From Peromyscus leucopus (lineage: Eukaryota > Chordata > Mammalia > Rodentia > Cricetidae): 64,000 nucleotides of DNA. The DNA is taken from positions 43,941,642-44,005,641 of the forward strand of contig NC_051072.1 in the NCBI RefSeq assembly GCF_004664715.2. Reading direction: 5' to 3'. Position 1 is the stretch's first letter, and each line of letters starts with the position of its first letter. Position numbers and translations under genes: made by a program. Positions 58,379-64,000 of this stretch are shown in pieces. The notes beneath the pieces were generated by a model. It was not told the DNA's origin. It made no database searches and saw only the letters and a program-made list of their open reading frames with translations.

Positions 58379-58452
<74 letters not shown>
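58376..58452. repeat. (GA)n microsatellite
   Basis: About 35 GA units after a GGGA-rich start. It gives a spurious Arg/Glu frame. Confidence 0.97.
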
Positions 58453-58454
<2 letters not shown>

Positions 58455-58810
58455 TAAATCATTAAACCTAAGCTTGAGATTCATCATGCTTTGGCCACTT
58501 CATTTTTAAAGCGAAAACCAAGTAGTTATTATGACTCTGCTGTTGCCGCCAACACATGCCAAATCTTGGGTGACACCAGCTGCTGGGATTGCTGCTTTCA
58601 GTGTCCTGTCGCCAGCCTAGAAGAGATTCCATGTGCCAGCTCCTTCTTTCTAGCCCCTTCTTCCAAATCAAAGTCTGGCGGCACCAGATGCGCAAGGACT
58701 GGGTCTCAGTTTAGGAGACTGGGAAAGAGTTTCTGGCTTCATCCCGTAGAGATAGACCTGTTAACTAGAAAATTCATCAGCATGGGAGGGTGGTCAAGAA
58801 ATGTGCAGTA

Positions 58811-58811
<1 letters not shown>

Positions 58812-58851
<40 letters not shown>

Positions 58852-58872
58852 GCACGCACGCACGCACGCATA
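58812..58872. repeat. (CA)n-(ACGC)n microsatellite
   Basis: About 18 CA units followed by about six ACGC units. Confidence 0.97.
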
Positions 58873-58959
58873 CTCACACTCTCAGCTATCAACTGACACT
58901 ACTACACTAGCTCCCTCCCCACCCCTGACTTAGTTCTTGTCTTCAGTTTGTGATCTTGC

Positions 58960-59400
58960 TGAATGTGATAACCACCCCTCAACTGGCCCCTGTTCATCTT
59001 TTGTTTCCTCTCGATTAAACCTAAAGCCGAGTCTTTTAGAACAAATCTCAAGGCCACTTGCTCTCACTTATCATATTTATTTTCAAAACTCTCTGTATTA
59101 CCCACAAATGGCATCCAAATGCCTTGGACTGGCAAAGCAAGCTTCCTGAGGTATGGTTCTTGCCCATTTTCCCCCAGGATTCTCTCTTCATTTAGAAGCC
59201 TGTGCTTTGGCTACAAATTATTTGCCAATCTCCAAATGTCATTTATTCTCCCTGGCTTTTGTCACTTTGTGTATATACTCATTTCTGCTCTTGGGGCGGT
59301 CCTCTCTTGGACGAACTTTACGATTCAAAGCTCATCCTCAGCACCAACTGCTGTCTGCATTAGCAAAGCCTAGAGATCCACATTCAAGTGTTGAGGGATA
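58960..59400 (+). repeat. Possible L2 fragment
   Basis: 'gctacaaattatttgccaat' and 'ctttgtgtatatactcattt' match diverged L2 text. Boundaries are unclear. Confidence 0.4.
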
Positions 59401-60672
59401 TCTGATCACACTGTGATACTCCAAGACTGTGTTAATAAAGTTAAACTTGGATCAGGGAGTAGAGCCAGTGACCCACTGACAAGAATTGACCATAGAGATT
59501 TTGGATGACCCAGGACAGAGAGGCACGGAAAGGTGTAGGGAAGGGCTTAGAAAGATTCCCGGTTCTTTTCCATCTGGGAAGTGTGGAGAGAGGATCAATT
59601 GGTTGCTCCTCTGCTGATTCTTCAATCTATCAGGTTTTTGTCCCAATATCTGACTCCCAAGTCTTTATTGATAATAGAGCAATTTAGATAAATGCTTCAT
59701 TGAAGCTGAGATGCAACCAGCGTGGCTCTCTTTGATTCCTCTCACTATCGGTACTAGTTCTGTTACATTCAAATCGTTCACTTTTCCACCGGTTTTCAGA
59801 GCAGGATGACACCAGACCATGAGCTTTCTCCTGGCAAGCAAACCAGTGCTTTCTGTTTATTTCTACTGTGGAATGCGGTAAGAAGACACAGTCTGTGTTG
59901 GATGACTAGTCAGCTTCTTTGTCGGATGGGGGTTGTTTCCACTTCTGTAACAGTTAAGCAGGATCTGTCTCAAGGTGTGCTTGGGGCTGTGCCCCACTGC
60001 AGGCCTGGGAAGGGATCTGCTTCTAGCCCGTGCTTCACATCCATTCCCACTGCTTCAGAATATGCTATAGACCAAGCAGTCTATTAACAATAGAAATGAA
60101 TGCCATGTGGCTCAGGCTGGGGATTTCCAGCCTCAGAAGTCACCAGATTCAGCATCCAGAGAAGCCCTGTGCCCTGGTTCACAGATGATCACCTGTGTCT
60201 TTAAATGGCAAAAGGAGTAAAGGACTTTGGGGGGGGGTGTCTCTTAGAAAGGTGTTAATTACATTTGTAATGGCTCCATCCTAATGTCCCAAGAAACTCC
60301 CTAAGGTGTACCCTTGCATTCGGCATATGAACTTGGGAGTAGATAAAAGCATTCAGCCTCCTTCCTAATTTCTGGGAGCTCCATGTCTTGTGTCAGTATA
60401 ATTTTGATCAATGGACGTTCTTCATATATGTATTTCTCTGTGTTCAAAGTTCCTCTTATTATAAGAACACCATTCAGATGGGATTGAGGTTCAACCTAAA
60501 GACCTTGTCGTAATTTGATCATCTACCCTATCTCTAGATAAGATCACATTTGTTAAAAATTCATTAACTTTTGGGAATACAAAATTTAACACATAATGTC
60601 ATGTGTTTGGCAAAATGCCTTGTACTTATTAGATGTTCAGTTAAGGTTTATTAAAAAATCTTGAAGGCCACT

Positions 60673-60705
60673 AACCAACCAACCAACCAAACAAACAAAC
60701 AAAAC
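60673..60705. repeat. (CCAA)n-(CAAA)n simple repeat
   Basis: A few CCAA units followed by CAAA units. Confidence 0.9.
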
Positions 60706-61319
60706 CATGGCTCTCTGATGGTCTGTTGGAGATCTGGGAGATCTGTGAACCAAGAGAGGTCGTGAGCAACATCACTCTCCGCTGAATCTCTGCGGGCCTG
60801 GTGTGTAAAAAGGTGCACAGAGAAGAAGATCATCTTCTCCCACACAGATTTGTGACAGTTCCATTGGGGGGTTATAACGTCCGAGGGCTCATTTTTTTAC
60901 ATTAAAAAGACCTGTTTGGGTTTATGACAGTGATGTCAGGCAAACATTCCACCCTTTGGAATGTATCTGCCCACTTGGCTTGGCAGATTCCTCCAAGGCT
61001 GGATGAGCTCCAGCCCATGCCTGGGTTCTGCATCCCAAGTGAGGGGCCCATGAGTAGGTGCCTCTTAGCCACAGCCTGGTGCGCTGTGACTGGCCCGCAT
61101 GCCTCCTACACTAGTCCATTGAAGAGTTCTTTGATTCTTTCTTAGATTTAGATACTGAGAGCCTCAATATTTGCCACAGTAACAAGAAACTGAGTTTTTA
61201 ATCTAATTGGGGGGAGGTATATTATATATGCATAAAATTAACAATTTTTATTGTAGAATTTAAGAAATCATAAACACAGAATTTTAAAAATCTAGACTGT
61301 TATCTGTTATAGCCGAGTC

Positions 61320-61600
61320 ATGAACCCCCCCCCCAGACCCCCAAGAATCCGAGTTTGTATGCAAGAGCAAAGAGCCTTCTTTATTGCAAGCCCAAGCTTG
61401 GCCTCTCTTTCCATTCTCTGAGCTCAGTTATATCAGGGTTTTTAGGGAGTAAAGGATGGGGGGTAGGGGAATTCTGGATTCAGATGGGGGTTGAACTCCT
61501 TATTGGACAGGAGAGGGACAACAGAAGTCTTTTAAAACAGAGATTGGTACTCGCATTGCTGCAAGGAAATTGGCAACCTATATACAAGTGATGTAAGCTA
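61320..61600 (-). repeat. Possible LTR fragment
   Basis: A C run, then 'gagtttgtatgcaagagcaa' and 'gagccttctttattgcaagc', the latter holding a reversed AATAAA. The layout resembles a rodent ERV LTR in reverse; family not identified. Confidence 0.4.
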
Positions 61601-61842
61601 TCTTTAGTGTTCTGGAGCATCTAGTGCTTGCTTGTCTCAATTCAGGTTGGTCCCATGCAGGGTACAGTTTGTGGCTTTTCCTGCTTATTTATTGTAATAG
61701 AGAGGCCTAGTCCCAGTATTGTTAGTCTGCAGCTGTCATGGCTGTACTAATGTTAAGCTAGGCCTCTTCATTAACCACTGTTATTGAGACTTCTATATAC
61801 CTCTCTCTAATTACCCACTCCACACTGTAAGAGAAACAGCAT

Positions 61843-62022
61843 GTGGCTGGGTGTAGTAGCACTTGCCTTTAATCCAAGTATTTTGAAGGCGGAGACAGAA
61901 GGATCTCTGTGAGTTTGAGGCCAGGCTCATATGCATAGGGAGCTCCAGGCCAGTCAAGGCTATGCAATGAGAACCTGTCTCAAAAAACAAAAACAAAAAA
62001 ACAAAAAAACAAAACAAAAATC
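61843..62022 (+). repeat. B1 SINE
   Basis: 'tggctgggtgtagtagcact', 'cctttaatccaagtattttg', 'tctctgtgagtttgaggcca', 'gagaacctgtctcaaaaaac' and an A-rich tail. Confidence 0.93.
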
Positions 62023-62159
62023 AAACCTAACAAGCGTGTGAACTTTATATTAACCATTCCTTGCTCTTTATAGTTGACCAAGAGTATTAAAGTATGAGAC
62101 ATAGTTGAAGTAATTTTGTTCTTTGGATAAGTAGGGTTACAGTGCTGGTAATCCAAGTG

Positions 62160-62423
62160 GCTTGTTTTCTTTATCTTTATTGTGGCCTCTGAGATTCTTC
62201 CATGTTGGTACATGCCGCAATAGTTGGTTCACTTTTTCTGTCATGTAAATATTCCTTTGTATAAATGTATCTACTCTACTCTTAAGACACAGTTGAAAGA
62301 TGATCAGTGAGCGCGGTTATACACAATGTTGCTAGTTAGTTTCCTCTATGTGCTATCAATGCTTACCGGCAGTCTCTCTTAAGTCATTTACTGAGACCAG
62401 TAATAGACAGATTTAAGATATAC
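62160..62423 (-). repeat. Ancient LINE-1 fragment, left part
   Basis: 'gagattcttccatgttggta', 'gtaaatattcctttgtataa' match antisense old L1. It is probably the same element that resumes after the LTR at 62820. Confidence 0.5.
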
Positions 62424-62820
62424 ATAGTGTGGTGGTTTAGACAGGAATGGCCCCCATAGGCTCATAGATTTGAATGCTTGGTCACCAGGGAGTGGCACTA
62501 TTAAGAGGTGTGGTCTCGTTTCAGTAGATGTGGTCTTGTTGGAGGAAGTGTGTCACTGAGGTTGGAACAGATAGACCAATGGAACAACCATGCCAAGTGG
62601 CTTTCGCTCTTCCTGCCGCCTGTGGATCCCTGTGTAGAACTATCAGCTTTTTTTTTTTCTTTCTAGAACCATATCTGCCTGCATGCTGCGATACTTCCCA
62701 CCATGTTGATAATGGACTAAACCTCTGAACCTGTAAGCCAGCCCCAATGAAATGCTTTCCTTTGTAAAAAAGAGTTGTTGTGGTCATGGTGTCTCTTCAT
62801 AGCAATAAAACACTAACTAG
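62424..62820 (+). repeat. Rodent MaLR-type LTR (ORR1/MT-like), solitary
   Basis: 'gaatggcccccataggctca', 'tagatttgaatgcttggtca', 'ggaggaagtgtgtcactgag', 'tgctgcgatacttcccacca', 'gataatggactaaacctctg', ending 'agcaataaaacactaactag', which contains AATAAA. No internal retroviral sequence adjoins it. Confidence 0.75.
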
Positions 62821-62824
62821 GCCC

Positions 62825-63905
62825 ACAGGTAAATTTTATTAGGTATACGGAAGGCTTTTTCAAATGCTTATACCAAATTATGTTTCTGCTAACTATGAGT
62901 TAGAGATCTCATTGTTCCACGTCCTTGTCAGTATGTGGATTTACCAAAATTAATTTTTTTTCAAAACTAGTTTTATATGAAATTATAATTCTACTCTAGA
63001 TTTTCCTGACGTCTTAAAAAAGATGCATACTACTAAGGTTCAATTTTTCTCATTCCTGTCTTCCTTTCCAATTTTTCTACTAAGTTGTCTTTGTAGGACA
63101 CTTTAGTATACTCTGAATTGTGGGCTTTTCTATTTCATGCCCTGGAATGTTACATTCACTTTAATGACTTTTCTCTTTATATATGATGACCTTGTGATGA
63201 CAGATATTTAACAGAATTGAATTTTCCATTTTTCTATGATTTATATTACTATATCTTACTTAAAGAAATTCTTCTTTGTCATTACAACATCATAAAGATA
63301 TCCTCCTAATTTGTCTTCCAAAAGTGTTTTTGTCTTCTTTTTCCATTTAAGTCTTTATTCCACTTGGCCTTCATGTCTGTGTATGGGAAAAGGAGAAATC
63401 TGACTTTATTGCAGAAGGATAACTGATTGACCCAACACCATGTATTTTTCCACATTAATCTACAGTGGCTGTATCTTAGAGTTTCCATACGTGCTTTGGA
63501 AACTGTTTAGAGACTTCTAGTTGATTCCATTGGTCTATCTGTTCCTTCACGTGTACAGATAATTCCTCTTGTTTCAGGATGCTTTGGTAAATGGTCAAAA
63601 ATCTCCCCAATTTTTCTTCACCAGAGACTATTGACTTTTCTAGACTTCTGCTCTCACATAAAAAGATATATTGTCAAGTTCCAGAGGAATCTCCAATAGA
63701 ATATGGACTGGAATTCTATGGAGTGTTTATGTCTATCAATACATGCACTATCAATCATTCTGTTGTAGATTGCCACACAGCTCCATTTCCTAGGTCCTTC
63801 TTAATCTATTTTAATAAAGTTTATTATTTTCTCCACAAACCACTTTCATATTTTCTTCTTGGATTTGCTTCTACATACATCTTTCAGTATTTCCACTAAA
63901 ACATG
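62825..63905 (-). repeat. Ancient LINE-1, minus strand, ORF2 end/3' region
   Basis: 'ttcatgtctgtgtatgggaa', 'acccaacaccatgtattttt', 'tgattccattggtctatctg' follow the antisense order near the end of L1 ORF2. Frames are broken throughout. Confidence 0.7.
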
Positions 63906-64000
63906 AGCTTGGATTCCTTGGGTCCTGAGAAGTAGTCTCACCGACTGATGGAGGTCCAAGTTGCTGTTCTTGGATGAACATTGGGCTATCTCTTCCTCCA

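Noticed and set aside
58327..58509. Arg/Glu-repeat protein frame
   Set aside because: Translation of the GA microsatellite.
33500..64000. Exons of ADAMTS6 (expected downstream neighbour, opposite strand)
   Set aside because: No Cys-rich thrombospondin-type or PLAC-like peptide with splice sites was seen on the minus strand; the human gap is larger than this window, from memory.

Overview
This is a vertebrate nuclear DNA window from a rodent, most likely a cricetid (hamster, vole or deer-mouse group). It carries B1, B2/B3, B4 and ID SINEs. Several B1 copies have the 'aaaggc(g/a)caaagctacacag' middle that I associate with cricetids rather than Mus, and a retroviral-type unit at about 8.9-10.45 kb resembles sequence I remember from cricetid genomes. 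Older mammalian repeats (MIR, L2, ancient L1, MaLR LTRs) fill much of the rest. Most open reading frames are short chance frames or lie in repeats.

Only one protein gene can be supported: the 3' end of Cwc27 (spliceosome-associated cyclophilin CWC27, formerly SDCCAG10) on the + strand. Its penultimate coding exon is 2261-2364 and its last coding exon is 33100-33262. They are separated by a 30.7-kb intron full of repeats, and the reading frame runs cleanly across the junction. The 3' UTR follows, with a poly(A) signal at 33485 and two more near 33.65 kb.

Layout: 1-2260 is upstream intron. 2365-33099 is the last intron, with a long rodent repeat (7.65-8.56 kb), the retroviral-type unit (8.9-10.45 kb), ancient L1 (11.6-12.8 kb), nested SINEs (15.1-15.5 kb), a young truncated L1 with a perfect target duplication (16.7-17.06 kb), a B1/B4 cluster (17.3-20.4 kb), a composite microsatellite (23.6-24.0 kb) and a MaLR LTR (24.6-24.9 kb). 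33.5-64 kb is gene-poor downstream DNA. It holds scattered SINEs, MIR and L2, large simple repeats (a 43-base C run, a 210-bp GATA array, GA and CA tracts), a hAT-type MITE and an old L1 interrupted by an LTR. In human, ADAMTS6 lies downstream on the opposite strand (from memory); I see no exon of it here.

The most interesting observation is that the Cwc27 stop codon sits inside a near-ideal splice donor. A good acceptor at 41871 would extend the protein in frame by three residues (Leu-Lys-Lys) before a new stop. I found no new gene system. The remaining findings concern repeat history and unusual simple-sequence tracts.
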